From positions 261,763,187 through 261,827,186 of the forward strand of contig JAUMIR010000001.1 of NCBI GenBank assembly GCA_030847615.1: DNA of 64,000 bases. Reading direction: 5' to 3'. The position numbers and the translations under genes were made by a program. Numbering within the stretch: the stretch's first letter is position 1; every line of letters begins with the position of its first letter. The notes below the pieces were generated by a model. That model worked only from the letters and a program-made list of their open reading frames with translations, made no database searches and had not been told where the DNA came from. Origin of the DNA: Gambelia wislizenii (lineage: Eukaryota; Chordata; Lepidosauria; Squamata; Crotaphytidae). This document shows, one piece after another, positions 1 to 11,769 of this stretch.

Positions 1-3000
1 GAATGAGAGGGTTTCCAGATCACTAGTTCTATGATATGGTAAATTTGGACTATGAGACACCAAGGCCTGTTATTTGCCTTTAATCACTTGGCAGGTCAAA
101 GGATCAATTCCTCTGAAGCCATCTCTGATCTTTAAATAAGCTGGAGGATTTTGTACATTTCTCCTTGGCACTATACATTCTTGCCCTAATTGCAGGACAG
201 GAACCTCTGCCCTTCTTGTGTTTGATAGATGGCTCTTGTTTCTGTCTCAGACACATCCAGGGAAAACTTTAGTCATTTTCCAAGTTGTTTATTAGGAAGT
301 GAGCACAACACAGCAACAAGTATGCATTGTCTAACGGTTCCAATACTTCCCCCCCCCCTGAGAACTGGCATATATTAATGGAGAAAAAAAGAAAAGGCAA
401 TTATTTCTGAACTCTGTTGGACCAACTGCTGATCAATAATATGTTTGATTTAAATTCTTGGACTTCCTTCCTTCCTTCCTTTCTGAAATAATATTGCTAA
501 TTAGGACTGCCAGGTTGTAAAACAGAGAACAAGCTTTTAGCTCTAAGTGCTCCAATAAAGTGGAAGATGAGAAAGCCATGGTTGTTCTAATTATACACTG
601 GGAAAGGGAGTTTCTTCTTAAATGTGTCTTTTGACAGAAGCTCTACAGGCAAAATGAATGGAAAAACAGCATTTGAGATCTCCCTGTGTCAGACTGTAAT
701 ATTTAGTACCAATCATCTATAGGTCTGTCTGGTTTGCTCTCGGCTCAGCCAACCCCACTTCTCCCGCATTGAGTAAAATTACAGTAGTAAAGAAAGCAGT
801 TTTGATTTTAAAGGACTTTGATGGTGGTGCACTTACTGGATTGGTAGCATTTGATGTGCAATGAGAAAAGGCTGGGGGTACTTTATGTTTAATCAAATTC
901 TCATTCTCAGATACATAAATAAATGAAGGTCTCTGCTCTCATTCCAGTGCAACTGATCAACACTGTCTAATGAATATGCCATTATTTCAATTATGTTGCT
1001 TTTATGGTTTATAGAGTTGGCTTGCTTGCAGAGCCTTTCCTGAAATCACTTTTATTTTTCTTTTGCCAGTATATTTTTATAGCCTTATTATTATAAGGCT
1101 ATAACTAAAATCACGTAGTTAGGAGAAAACTGCCAAAATACACTCTTTGTGAAGTACAAGTGGTGGCTGCCACCAGCATTTTGGAGATTTATGGGCCATG
1201 AATTTGGAGCAACAGATGAAAATTTTTGAAGGATTAGGACAGGGCCTGAAGGTACCCTGACTTGCCTAGAGGAATTGTTACCATTTGGGCTCATAAGGCC
1301 AGGTGGCACTTGGCAGAAGGCTTTAGCAGTAATACAAGGTATGTTTCCCTGTAATTACCATCAGATGCGAAGACTGCTTGCAGGGGCAGCCACTGGTTAC
1401 CATGGCAAGCATGTAATGAATCCAGGCCTTAAAGAAGCTGCTCAAGGCTATGAAACCTAAAAAGTCAAAACCCAGTAGAAATTTGCCACAAGTGGTGCCA
1501 CTAGGTGCTCCCACATACTACTATGTACATATAGATTGATAACAGAGAAGCAAGATGGTAGTAGGCCTAGGTCTACTAAAGGTGTGCATTAAAAGCTGGG
1601 CAACAAGGGTCCCAGGTGTTATGCATCACTACTACTGCTCCTTTCAGTACCAAATTGGTCACAGCACTTGTGCTTATAAGCTTCATCATGCCCCAACATG
1701 TTAATTTTCTGTGTGGTGGAATAGGTATTGATGTTTTTTTTACACAAAAGCATCCAGTTATGTGTGTTCTCATCCAAAGTGGCCAGAGACAGGTTGACCA
1801 TGTCCATAAGGACTAGGCCCTAGTTGCTTTGGGAAAGGAGATCATCTGTGAAATCCAAGCTCCAATAAGAAAACTCATTTCTTCATGGACCAACCTGGGT
1901 CCAGAATAAAATCTCTTGTGGTGCTCCTGCCAGTCAATGACCAAGATCTTACATTGGGGTGAGATAGAATAGGTCACTACCTACAGAGTTATGTAGGGGT
2001 GCAACCATGAACAAAATTCATGAAAGGAAATCCACCGGAGTATGTCACCAATGGCATTCTGATTTGCAACTGATTTTATGGTGGAAAAGTTTGTGCATTC
2101 ATGTGTATGCATCCTTCTTGAATTGACAGACAGATTTGGACTAATTTTTCATAAAGGAAGTTAGATGGAAGCCACTATGGTTCATCAGGTGGCCTGCTTG
2201 GCATCACTGTAGCATTCACCTTTCACCATGTTGTGCTAAAATAAGAAGGAGATTGGTTCCCTTTACAAGTATGTTTCCTCCATTTTGGGGGGAAGAACAG
2301 AAGAACAAAACAGGCCAGGACAGGCAAGACAATTTGCTATCTGAGACAGAGCAGAAAATAATGTTCCTCTTATCAGTCAAGGCACCCAAAGCTTTCTAAG
2401 GACTTTATCAGATGACCCAGTTTAAGACATTATTTTGCCAACATAGAAAAACCCATTTCTATGATGGCAAAAGAGTGCTTCCCCCTCACTCACCTTCCTT
2501 TCCCAGCAAAGGCTCCCAGCAATAAAGAGTAAGTGAATGGAGCCCCATTATCTTCCTTGCTTAAAATCCCGCGAGACTTCATCAAGTGGGAAATTTTAAA
2601 ATAAAAACAAAATATACACATAAAAAGTAACACCAAGCACCTAGGTTCACTTTAAAAGTCCCAAGTAATCTGGAAGGGGACGTGTCATAAAAACAGTAAA
2701 ACTTACCTGGGTGTCTCAATCTCACCCGGAAGTGTTTGCACTGGACCAGCCACTCTCGCTACAGTGACAAGAGTTAAATGGCCCCAGGTTTTCACATGCC
2801 AGCAATGCCGGCACAAAAGCAGCAGGGGGATCTATTGACAGCTGAAGCTGTCAGTTAAAAACAATGGGATTTTGAGTGGGCATAACCATGAAAGGGCAAC
2901 GTCATCTGATATGCGTGCCCCTTTGTGATTATGTGGCCCGTTATGACACCGCATTTTTTCCGTCTGATAAAGTCTTATGTTATTTGGGCACCAGAGACAT

Positions 3001-3160
3001 AAAATCCTAGAACTTCTGGGAATAAACATACAGTAAGAATAAACTAAGTAACCTGTTACTCTAAGAGTTGGGGGGGGAGTTTGAGTCCTCCCCGCAATGC
3101 CAATGTCTCCTAAATTTGGGGAAATTTAGCTCAAAAAAAGAGGTCTGTGAGAGGAGGTTA
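1..3160. other. No recognised gene
   Basis: AT-rich sequence with no open frame I can assign to a family. A TTCC run lies near 466-483. Between about 1140 and 1460 (+) one frame stays open except for a single stop; its translation resembles nothing I recognise, so an old processed pseudogene or chance are equally possible. Confidence 0.5.
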
Positions 3161-3164
3161 ACAT

Positions 3165-3500
3165 TGGGGATCTTTCCACCTACGTGTACTACTACTAACT
3201 GTAGAGAGCACTTCAGTTGGAATTAAACAAAATATTTTATCAGTATTAACACAAGAGATCACACAAAAACATATGCTCTTAAGAACCATACAAGGCTATT
3301 GAAGATAAAGGCTGAAGGGCTGGATAGAGAGAAGTCCAGGGTGGAAGGGTGATAGTTACCAGTCTCGGAGAAAGAGGTCTGAGTAGTGAGGAGACTCAGA
3401 TGGCATCTGAGGGTGGCACAGGGGGATATGGTCCACTGAGAAACATAGTGAGAGGTGTTGGACAGTGTGTTGGGTCCAGTCTGTGGCACACATGATTGGA
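3165..3500. repeat. Unclassified interspersed repeat, copy 1
   Basis: This stretch aligns by eye with 6680-6900 over several blocks: a shared start (ATCTTT, ACCTA, ACTAACTG), then GGAATTAA, then ACACAAGGCTA-like and TACC..GTCT-like blocks in the same order. The two copies are heavily diverged. No terminal repeats or coding potential were seen, so the class is open; an old LTR is possible. Confidence 0.45.
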
Positions 3501-3969
3501 GTCTAGGGTCCGATATTCATACCCTATTTCATAGTCTGAAGGGGTACTCTGGTTGTGACAAAGCCTGGATTTTTTTTCCATGGGATTGATGGATCTGCAG
3601 CAACCTCTCCAAATTTGGTCAGGTAGGGGGTGTAGGAGAGATCTCTATAGGTTATTAGTTGAGAAGGTCACTGATTGCTTGTTTGAGAGGAATAGCTGGG
3701 CCTGCCACATAATCCTGTCTGGGTTTTCTCATCATTATTATTCTAGGCACATATCAGGTCATCATGACCTTGACTGTCCTTCAGTCAGCTTGATCCCAAA
3801 CTTCCCCCTGGTCACTGCAACCCCCAAAATGTGTCCAGCATGTGCAGTAATTAGACCTTGCAGGAGGGGTGGTAGGGTATGATAACAAGCCAATAATTTC
3901 TTTTTCTTTCATGGGAGCCATAATCACTTGCTCAAGGCAGCCACCACACCCTGTCTAATGCCAGGGCTG

Positions 3970-4122
3970 GCACTGGTAACAGGAGGTGTACTGGATCAGA
4001 CCAAAGATGTGATCAAGGACATCCTGTCCCCACAGTGGCCAAGTGCAACTACCTTCCTCTGGGAAGCTGACAAGCAGGACATGATAAGTAGCTTTCAGCA
4101 GCAAAAGAGAGCTAAAAAATAA
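3970..4122 (+). repeat. Old interspersed repeat fragment
   Basis: The segment has the order ACTGGATCAGACCAAAG, ATCCTGTCCCCACAGTGGCC, then CTCTGGGAAGC and ACAAGCAGGACATGA. I recall this combination as a dispersed repeat in reptile genomes, but cannot name the family without a search. It is a fragment with no open frame of its own. Confidence 0.45.
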
Positions 4123-4129
4123 CTATGTA

Positions 4130-5110
4130 GTACTTCTTGTATATTTATGGCTCATGTAGCAAGGAACAAGAATGAGTTTTGCCTCTCATGTTCTCTCCCA
4201 TCACACAGAGACTCTTAAATGAGAACCAGGGCCCATGTCTATAAAAGACTACAGCATCATACCCTACTCAGATAATGTACCCAACTTTTTCACAGTAAGT
4301 ATATCACATGAATAGGGCATGCTTACATGAGCATTCATACACAAGAGCCAATTCACTTTCAAAGCTTTACTTTTATCAAGCGAGAGCTTTCCATCTCCTG
4401 ACATGACTTATTTCACATGGCAATATGTGAAATAACCCTTAATCAAGCATCGGTGCTGCTGCTAAAACAGCAGCCCCCCTTTTAAAAAAAGTAATACCAG
4501 CCCACAATCGGTATCCTCAAGGTTACTTCTTGCCAGCTGATTGCAAAAATTTTGTTTGTGCCTTTGCCCACACAGAAAATAGCTTCTTTATTTCCTCTCC
4601 TGGCATCCAGTTCAAGGAGCAACATTTGGTTAACCTTGGTAAACTTAACCTGGATGAATAACCATGCACATATGGCTTGTATTCCAGCTATCTGGAAGAG
4701 CGGATGGCTAAATTAATAAGGCATGAATAGAAATTGTACCCGATTAAGCCACCTCAGGCTTGTTCTGCCCATAGACAGTGTGGTTCTTACAACATTATTC
4801 TTTGAAATTTTACTTCTAGTAACAGAGGAATGGGTGAGGGGAAGACTGATTTTTGGTAGGAGCAGGAAGAATGTGGGTTACAAGGTAAGGAGAGGAGTTA
4901 CTGAGAGGAGTGTGTTAGTTGATTATATTAGAAGCATTTTTCATTATTATTCATCAGGTGACTACAATTCTGGATGTTGACTTGATGTATAAATAAATAT
5001 TTTGTGAAATCATTTAAATACCTATGTCCTGGTTTGATTGATTACAAAAGCTGGTAGAAATGAATGGAAATTGCACCTCACGAATCCTGTTGATTTCAAT
5101 AGATATAATC
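4130..5110. other. No recognised gene
   Basis: Nothing identifiable. An 85-codon open frame at 4723-4980 has no recognisable domain and is compatible with chance. Confidence 0.5.
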
Positions 5111-5117
5111 CAGTAGG

Positions 5118-5420
5118 ACAAGGGTGGGCAAAGTGTGGCCCATGACGCATGTGTAGCTCCTATGACCATTTCTGAGACCCCAGGGCCCTCCAGGGGGGCA
5201 AAAAATTCAACCCCCCCCCAATATTTTGCTCCACAATGCTGCAAAATGACTTCTAAGGGGTTTAAAGTGCCTTTCCACTATATTTGGAGGGCCTGGGCCC
5301 TCAGAGGTAAGAAATGCAAATACTTTCAATTGTTGCCCCCAGTGTCCTGTAAGGGGTGTAGGAGGCATTTCTACCACATTTGGAGGGGGGGGTGCTTTGC
5401 TAATTTATGTCAAGGAGAGG
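5118..5420 (+). mobile_element. Possible hAT/Charlie-like DNA transposon fragment
   Basis: The left edge reads AAGGGTGGGCAAAGTGTGGC, close to the terminal inverted repeats of hAT-Charlie elements (GGGTGGGCAAACT-GGCC type). Poly-C, poly-G and GGAGGGCCTGGGCCCTC blocks follow. No matching inverted end is visible downstream, so this would be a one-ended fragment. Identification is from memory of the TIR only. Confidence 0.3.
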
Positions 5421-5424
5421 CTTT

Positions 5425-6675
5425 TTTTAAAACAGGAAGTAGACAGGAACTAATTTCCTATTGTTATAAAAGAGGCTTCTCCTGGGCTTAAAATATCCCA
5501 GGAAGGCCCCAAAATATTATGGGAATCCCACATGTCATCTAGCATAGGTTTGGGGGCATTTATTTATGTAGTTAATTTTGTGGGAGCAGGTGCAGTGAGG
5601 GGGGGTTGCAGTCCTCCATGGTCTCCTGGGAGGCTACTTAGGCCCACTAGCTTCCCACAGTTGCAGAAGTAGGCATTAGGACTAGTGGGATTTAGCCCAA
5701 AGTGGACACTCTAATTGTTTTCCACAAACAGGAAGACACCGATAGCTGCTTGTTGGGGGAAGTCCTAGGGAAAGTCTGAACTGAATGGCCTCTAGGGTCT
5801 GGAGTCTTGTGAAAGACCCCCATATGGTTGTATCGCACTTCCTTTTGAAAGAGATGCTTACATTCAGCCTCAAAAGACTGTACTACAGAAGGGAAGTTAA
5901 TTGCTGTACGTAGCCTCATCATTGTCAGTGCAAAGCGTTTGTTTTAATCAGTTATCCCAGCTGCAAAGTAGAATCTTTTAAGAAAATGCTTCCCTTCTCT
6001 CTCCCTGTGTATGGCAAAGGTTTTGCAGGAAATAATTGGTCTAGGGAAATTATTCTCTTTAAAATCAAACTAACTGTAGACATTTCTTATTAACCTCACA
6101 AAACGTTATTTCCTTGGGTCATCTTATTTTCCATCTGAAATGTCAGCCTTCCTCAGAATATAATTACTTATGTATTTGTGTGTGACAAAGCCCTCTTTCT
6201 TCATAGTTTGCCCAATCTGATTATTAAGGCAGCATTTTCACTTCATTTCATACATCAATCCTTTGTCACAAGTGACATTCTTTTTCAATGCCACTATCCA
6301 GCATCAGTGCTCAGCAGGACTCTGTAGTGTGAAAGTGTCTTTGATGTCCCTTCAGGATATAGTGTATTATCTTGTGTAATTATCCAAAGCAGGTTTTCCT
6401 AGAAGTAAATTAAACTTATTTCAGTGTCAGTCCCATTCTGGAGAATAGGCTTCTACATCTTCAGTGATTGGTCATTAGAAATGTAGCTTGGTACAGGTAT
6501 CCACACATATCATATGTCAAACTAAATGTTATTGAGGTGGATCAAGAGCAGCTCAAGGGGGACTCTGTTCATGCAATGTGGCATTACCTGAATTATTGGG
6601 GGTTTGTGGGAACCCCATGTGCATCAGATATTAATATGGGTAATTTTAATTATCTCAATATGACAGCAAGAGGCT
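5425..6675. other. No gene; possible conserved non-coding stretch at 5980-6300
   Basis: No coding signal. About 5980-6300 is low-complexity-free, AT-rich single-copy-looking sequence with several TAATTA/ATTA-type sites, the kind of composition conserved vertebrate non-coding elements often have. Conservation cannot be judged from one genome. Confidence 0.3.
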
Positions 6676-6679
6676 AGGT

Positions 6680-6998
6680 AAGTATGGGATCTTTTGACCT
6701 ATGTATACCAGTACTAACTGACAAGATTCACAGCCAGGAATTAATAATAAAAAATGTTTTTGTTGAAAAATAATCTCGGAAGCATTCACACCAACACTCA
6801 GGCTTCAAGCAATCACACAAGGCTAGAGAAGAATAGGAGGAAGTATTGGGATAGAAGAATAGAGTTTGGGATGATGGGCTATACTATACCTGTCTGAAGA
6901 GCAGAGATTTGTACAGAGGAGAAGTGTGCACTTTGGGTGACACAGCAAACAAACAGAGGCCTCTGGGAAACTGAGCACATTTTGGCTGTGTTTTGGGG
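6680..6998. repeat. Unclassified interspersed repeat, copy 2
   Basis: Diverged relative of 3165-3500 with the same order of short shared blocks. It ends next to a TA/CA microsatellite. Class unknown. Confidence 0.45.

Positions 6999-7035
<37 letters not shown>
6999..7035. repeat. (TA)n(CA)n microsatellite
   Basis: A run of AT dinucleotides (about 6999-7019) passes directly into a run of AC dinucleotides (about 7020-7035). Confidence 0.95.
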
Positions 7036-7039
7036 GCCA

Positions 7040-7695
7040 ATATTCCTCCTGCAGGGGTGAGTTTGAGTGGAATACAATGATAGATGGTGTTTCCCACAGT
7101 TACACAATGGAAGCTTTTGTTGTGTTAATGATCGTTAATGGCTGAAACATTAAGACTGATGGGTGTCAGGCAACCTTCAATTGTTCTAGGAGAGGTGGGA
7201 AGGAAAACCAGTTTTGCAGAGTAAAGAGTGTCCAGCCACTTTGACTGAATTAGTGAATGACTTACTTCCAGGTACATCCAGGAGAATTAGCACCTTTCCA
7301 CCCTAACTCACTAGTCCGAGGGGGGGGTCTGCATAATTACTACTTGGGCATGTATTTTAGGAATTTGGGATGGCTTCTTCCTTAGGTTTTCAGAGCAAAC
7401 CTTGAGTCTTTGCATTTGGGAGGTCTTGGTCTACTAACAACCAAGGCCAAATAATAAGTCAAATTATGAAACATGGACAATTGATGGATTATTGGAAGGG
7501 TGGAGGTGTAAGGGCAGGTAACAAGGCCTTCCCTGGCCCATTACTATAGCTGTGGAACACACTCGATGTGGGCCTGATTTTGTAAACACTTCAGAAACTT
7601 TAGTGGGTCCAAAATGGTACAGCTATAATGCTGACTGGGGCCAGTCACAGCATATGCCTCCCTTGTTGAAACAGCTTCACTGGTGAGCAGTCAGT
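7040..7695. other. No recognised gene
   Basis: Nothing identifiable on either strand. Confidence 0.5.
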
Positions 7696-7699
7696 TTCT

Positions 7700-7807
7700 A
7701 GGCTGTTTAGTCAGTATTGTTGTATTTTAACTGTTTGTAAGCCGCCCCAATTGTTTTTAACAGAGGGGCGGGGTAAAAATAATTTTTATCATCATCATCA
7801 TCATCAT
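7700..7807 (+). mobile_element. L2-type LINE/SINE 3' end
   Basis: The segment has the lizard L2-type terminus: GTAAGCCGCCCCAATTG, then GAGGGGCGGGGTAAAAATAA, followed by a short tandem tail (ATC)n at about 7790-7807. These elements end in a GGGGCGG-TATAAATAA block plus a 3-bp microsatellite, which fits. Only the 3' untranslated end remains. Confidence 0.7.
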
Positions 7808-8054
7808 TAATTCAAAATGCTGGTTATCATCTATAAAGCCCCATATGTCTGAAAGGTAGCATTTCCACTTGTGAACCTCCCAGAATATTAAGTTCTGAAA
7901 GGCAGGCTTTCTCTCAGTCCCACCACCATCACAGGCTTATCTGGTGAGAACATGGGAGAGAGCTTTCTCAGTGGATGCTTTCAAATCTGCTGCTACAAGA
8001 GGCTCCATTAGCCCTCCCCCCCCCGCTCTGGTTTCTTTCTACCCAGTGGTTAAA

Positions 8055-8115
8055 TACTTCTACTACTATTCCTACTTCTTCTTCTTCTTCTTCTTCTACT
8101 ACTACTACTACTACT
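8055..8115 (+). repeat. (CTT)n(CTA)n microsatellite
   Basis: CTT/TTC triplets followed directly by CTA triplets inside the L2-type fragment. Open frames here are homopolymeric artefacts. Confidence 0.9.
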
Positions 8116-8265
8116 TTTGCAAGCCTTGTGTCAGTAGAGTCATTCAATGGGGTGTGCTTTGGTTTTCTCTTTTTGCTGTTTTTACTGTGTTTCAAATTAA
8201 TGTTCTATTTGGATAGTTTATTTTATTTTATTAAAAAAAAAACCTTAAGTACACATATAGTTTTA

Positions 8266-8472
8266 TTGAGAACCAGCATGGTATAGTGGTTTGAACATTG
8301 AACTACAACTCTGGTGACCAGGGTTGAATTCCCTGATCAGCTATAGAAACCCACAGTAATAAAGAGCGTGGGTAAGTCACACACTCTCAGTCCCAAAAAC
8401 TTCCGTGATAGGTTCTTCTTAGGGTCACCATAAGTTGGAAACAACTTGAAGGCACACAACAACAAGAGTAAC
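8266..8472 (+). mobile_element. tRNA-derived SINE (Sauria-SINE type) with TSD
   Basis: The head carries a pol III A-box-like TGGTATAGTGGTTT and a B-box-like GGGTTGAATTCC. The body ends CATAAGTTGGAAACAACTTGAAGGCACACAACAACAA, the BovB-like 3' end of squamate Sauria SINEs (described here in shortened blocks: AAGTTGGAAACAACTTG, then CACACAACAACAA). A 9-bp direct repeat ATAGTTTTA at 8257-8265 and 8473-8481 is the target-site duplication. These SINEs are thought to use BovB/RTE machinery. It lies inside an L2-type fragment, so it inserted later. Confidence 0.85.
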
Positions 8473-8559
8473 ATAGTTTTAGCTACGTTTTGCTTTAACT
8501 TACAGTATGAGTCACTTTGGAAGGAATCTGGGATATCTGATAAATAAATAAATAACTAT

Positions 8560-9200
8560 TCTTCGGGCATGTTTAATCAAACCGCTTCTGTGTTTTCCAG
8601 TAGAAAATGACAGCCTGAAACAGAGCGCTCTTGCTCTACATGTGGTTGAACCTTGATTTTTCACATAAATGGCAATGGAAGTAATGGCAGAGGGCCAGGG
8701 TAGTATGCTGCCTTCCTGTGTTCGCTAAATGTGCTTAAATAATGACTGAATGTAGATACCAAATAATCTAAATAATGTTACTGAATGTAGGTACCAAAAC
8801 ACATATATTTCCCATTCAATACAAAATTTCTCTTTACCCTGTCATTGCCTATATATATCAGTAAGCTGAAATCTCTAAGGGGTCGTTTACACAGCAAAAT
8901 AAATCTGCTAAAAATTCACCAAGACTCCTGATAGTTCCCACATGTTTCAGTTCAAAGTCACCTTATTCAGAAGGAGGGAGGCCAAAAACCCGATAAGTCA
9001 TGAGGTAAAAGATTTTGCAGTTTTTCCCAACTTTTAAAAAAAGTTTTGGAAGGTTGTACAGTATTAGCTGTGTGAATTACCAGCAACAATTGCAAAGCAG
9101 GGGTTCACAGCAGAGCCGAGATGCCATCGGTCAGAGGGGGTGAGCTTGCAAGGAATGGCTTGCAAAACTTTATCCACCATTTTTCATCCCAGCGCTTTCC
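8560..9200. other. No recognised gene
   Basis: Nothing identifiable before the GC-rich array. Confidence 0.5.
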
Positions 9201-9239
9201 CCTAACTCATTCTGCCACCATTGCTTCGGGGGGTGGTGG

Positions 9240-10340
9240 TGAGGCAGCCAGAGGCCCAAGGACAGCTATGGTGCCGTGCCATTGCTGCCTGGGTCTCAGC
9301 CGGCACAACTCTTTAAACCACCATGCTGCTTCTGAGGCCTCCCCAAGGCCAGTGCCTTTGGTGTGTGTGTGTGTGAGACCAGAGGCCCAACGACAGCAAT
9401 AATAATAATAATAATAATAATATTTACTTATATCCCGCCCCTCTGCGAACAATCGGGGCGGCTTACAATGGCACTGTGCCATTGCTATCATTGAGTCTTT
9501 TCCGAGCCCCCACCCCATGCCACCCCAAAGGCCTCCAAGGTCAGCACCTTCTCTGGGGGGGCAGCTGGAGGCCCAACAACAGCAACTGTGCCGTACCATT
9601 GCTGTCGTTGGCTCTCAGCCATGCCCCCACCCTGCACCCCAGAGGGCTGGGAAGAGGCTGCAGGAGGACAGGCAGGCAGTGGGACTGTCAGTCCCATTGC
9701 CTGCCCTTTCCCCCACTGCTGCCTCTCCCTCCTTCCTCCCCCTTCTCTTCCCTGTTCGCAAGCAGCAAATGGGAAAGAGGGGGGGGATGGAGGAAGAAGC
9801 TGCAGAGGAGGACAGTCAGGCGATGGGATATAAATGCAGCCTTTTCCTCCATTCCACCCCTTTTCCCCATTCGCTGCTTGCAAATGGGAAAGAGAAGGGG
9901 GAGGAAGGAGGGAGGGGCAGCAGCGGCAGAAAGGGTGGGCAATGGGAGGCCTCTGGGGCGGTGTGGGGTGGGTGCTCAGACAAGACCCAACGATAGGAAT
10001 GGCACGGCACCATTGCTGCCATTCGGCCTCTGGCCCCTCCCCCCCCCACTGAAGGCGCTGGCCTTGGAGCGTCAGGTGAGAGCATGGACAAAACCCAATG
10101 ACAGCAATGGCATGGCACCATTGCTGTAATTGGGCCTCTGCCCTCCCCATCGAAGGTGCTGGCCTTGGAGGCCTCGGTAGTGGTGTGACTGAAGCGGGGC
10201 CTCTGGTTGGTGCCAGTAGGGGGGGTGGCCGAGACCCAAGAACAGCAATTTTCTGCACCATGCCCAGGGCTGTCGTTGGTCCTCCAGCCACTCCCCCAAC
10301 ACAGCAGGTGCCCTTGCTGCCCTGGCAAGAGATAGGCCTC
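9240..10340. repeat. GC-rich array of degenerate hairpin units
   Basis: At least six irregularly spaced units centred near 9280, 9390/9475, 9590, 10005, 10115 and 10250 carry an inverted repeat of the form CCCAAYGACAGCAATGG ... CCATTGCTGTNNTTGGG. The clearest is at about 10095-10133. Spacers are rich in G, C and the words GGCCTCTGGC and GCTGGCCTTGGAG. Long open frames on both strands (up to 267 codons) follow from the GC-richness and low stop frequency and are not taken as genes. No TIRs were found at the edges. Confidence 0.7.
9400..9472 (-). mobile_element. L2-type 3' end inserted into a hairpin unit
   Basis: On the minus strand this is GTAAGCCGCCCCGATTG, GAGGGGCGGGATATAAGTAA and an (ATT)n tail. 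The hairpin unit resumes on the far side exactly where it stopped, with CAAT on both sides as a possible short duplication. Very short 5'-truncated copy. Confidence 0.7.
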
Positions 10341-10744
10341 TGTCAGTCAGGGAGACCACAGCTCTCCATGTGTACTGCAAATTCAGAAAACATTCAGATG
10401 TTATCAGAGAAATTACTTTCCGGAGAAAATCATGTGAACTTCTTGGCACTGGTTCGAAAGAGTAGTAAGCTGGCATTTTTCAAATTAAAAACTGTTGTGT
10501 AACTGACCCTTAAGCTGGTTTAATATACTGTATTATCATTGCATTCCCCCCCCCAATTGATTTGGTGTTCTGTTCTGAGCCATATGGATTGGGTAACAAA
10601 CTCTTTAATATCTCGCAGAATAATATCATCAACACATCCTGAAGGAAATACCATTGCCATCAGGAAATCTTACTGGTACAACAATGGAGTGATTCTTCTA
10701 TAATCTTTGATTTTGCCACACACAGGGAGACCATGAAAACCACC

Positions 10745-11225
10745 TGAATTATATGAGACATCCATCCATCCTTCCATGGAATCCATCCATCCACTCATCC
10801 CTTTATTTTTATCCCACCTTTCCCCCAAACTGGGACTCAAGACAGTTTACAAAAGAAAGAGAATTACGATGAAAACACACATGGTTAACAACATACAAAA
10901 TTTGAGATTAAAACAGTATTATCCTAACATCAAAATTAAACCCATTTAAACTCTAAAACAAAGAATAAAAGCAGCATAGCACCACAAAATGCCTCCCTGT
11001 TGTAAAACAATCAGTTCCCAAAAGCTTGCAGGAATAAAAAGGTCATCACCAACTACCAAAAAGACAGCAAAAAAGGAGGCATCCTAGCCTCTCTCAAAAG
11101 GGAGTTTCAAAATGTGGGGGTAGCCATAGAAAAGGCCTTCTCCTGTCTTCCCATGAAACATGCCTGTGAAGATGGTGAGACTGAGAGCTGTGTCTCCCCA
11201 AGGATGTTAGAACTTAGACAGGCTC
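10745..11225 (-). mobile_element. L2-clade 3' fragment
   Basis: Read on the minus strand, translation near 11100-11130 resembles the L2 C-terminal core (a run like FSMATPTFWNS followed by PP-LLSFW). Farther on comes the typical 3' end, GTAAACTGTCTTGAGTCCC then GGTGGGATAAAAATAAAGG. An ATGG-type tandem tail follows near 10760-10800. Several stops and frameshifts; non-functional. Confidence 0.6.
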
Positions 11226-11234
11226 ATGTTGGAA

Positions 11235-11768
11235 GATAACTCAAGTCAGACCTCACCTAGAATACTGTGTCCACTTCTGGGCACCACAATTCAAAAAGGA
11301 TATTGACAAATTGGAGCATGTCCAGAGAAGGGTAACTAAAATGGTGAAAGGTCTGGAAACCATGCCTTATGAGGAGAGATTTAGGGAGCTGGGTATGTTT
11401 AGCCTGGAAAAAAGACGGTTAAGAGGCGATATGATAGCCCTGTTTAAGTATTTGAAGGGGTGTCACGCTGAGGATGGAGCGGGCTTGTTTTCTGCTGCCC
11501 CAGAGACTGGAACACGGAGCAATGGATGCAAGCTCCAGGAACAGAGATTCCACCTCAACATTAGGAGGAACTTTCTGACAGTAAGAGCTGTTCGGCAGTG
11601 GAACATACTCCCTCCGAGCGTGGTGGGATCTCCTTCCTTGGAGGTCTTTAAACAGAGGCTGGATTGCCATCTGTAGGGGATGCTTTGATCAAGATTTCCT
11701 GCGTGGCAGGGAGTTGGACTGGATGGCCCTCATGGTCTCTTCCAACTCTACAATTCTATGATTCTATG
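11235..11768 (+). mobile_element. CR1 LINE 3' end
   Basis: 5'-truncated CR1. It holds the end of ORF2 (11311-11676) and the short 3' UTR with GGACTGGATGGCCCTCATGG and CTTCCAACTCTACAATTC, then the diagnostic ATTCTATGATTCTATGATT tail. CR1 elements end in such 8-bp tandem repeats instead of poly-A. The copy starts inside ORF2 near 11235. Confidence 0.9.
11311..11676 (+). pseudogene. CR1 ORF2 C-terminus (partial)
   Basis: The 121-codon open stretch is the C-terminal tail of CR1 ORF2, downstream of the reverse transcriptase. It contains the family phrases [15 protein letters not shown] and [15 protein letters not shown], ending in a [14 protein letters not shown] motif. No RT catalytic residues are included, so no activity is possible. 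The first Met is internal; coding similarity extends upstream to about 11240. It is fairly well preserved for a truncated copy. Confidence 0.88.
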
Positions 11769-11769
11769 A

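Larger units (their letters stand above)
7808..8555 (+). pseudogene. L2-clade ORF2 C-terminal fragment, split by a SINE
   Basis: Conceptual translation of about 7820-8050 gives a decayed version of the L2 reverse-transcriptase C-terminus (phrases resembling YKAPYV, FLSGCF and the LPS-F region), with a stop and frameshifts. A (CTT)n(CTA)n microsatellite lies at 8055-8115. The 3' tail is interrupted by the SINE at 8266-8472 and resumes at 8482, ending in GAATCTGGGATATCTGATAAATAAATAAATAA-type sequence near 8555. L2 assignment is by resemblance to the better copies at 16.6 and 36 kb. Confidence 0.55.

Noticed and set aside
1275..1460. Small gene or processed pseudogene
   Set aside because: Frame open apart from one stop upstream, but no recognisable similarity and no supporting signals.
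8266..8472. tRNA gene from A- and B-box-like sequence
   Set aside because: The sequence does not fold as a complete tRNA by eye and continues into a SINE body with a BovB-like end; the same holds for 27.4, 32.1 and 51.3 kb.
9476..10328. Long overlapping open frames (up to 267 codons) on both strands as GC-rich genes
   Set aside because: They are Pro/Gly/Arg/Ala-rich, exist on both strands at once, have no domain and coincide with the degenerate hairpin array.
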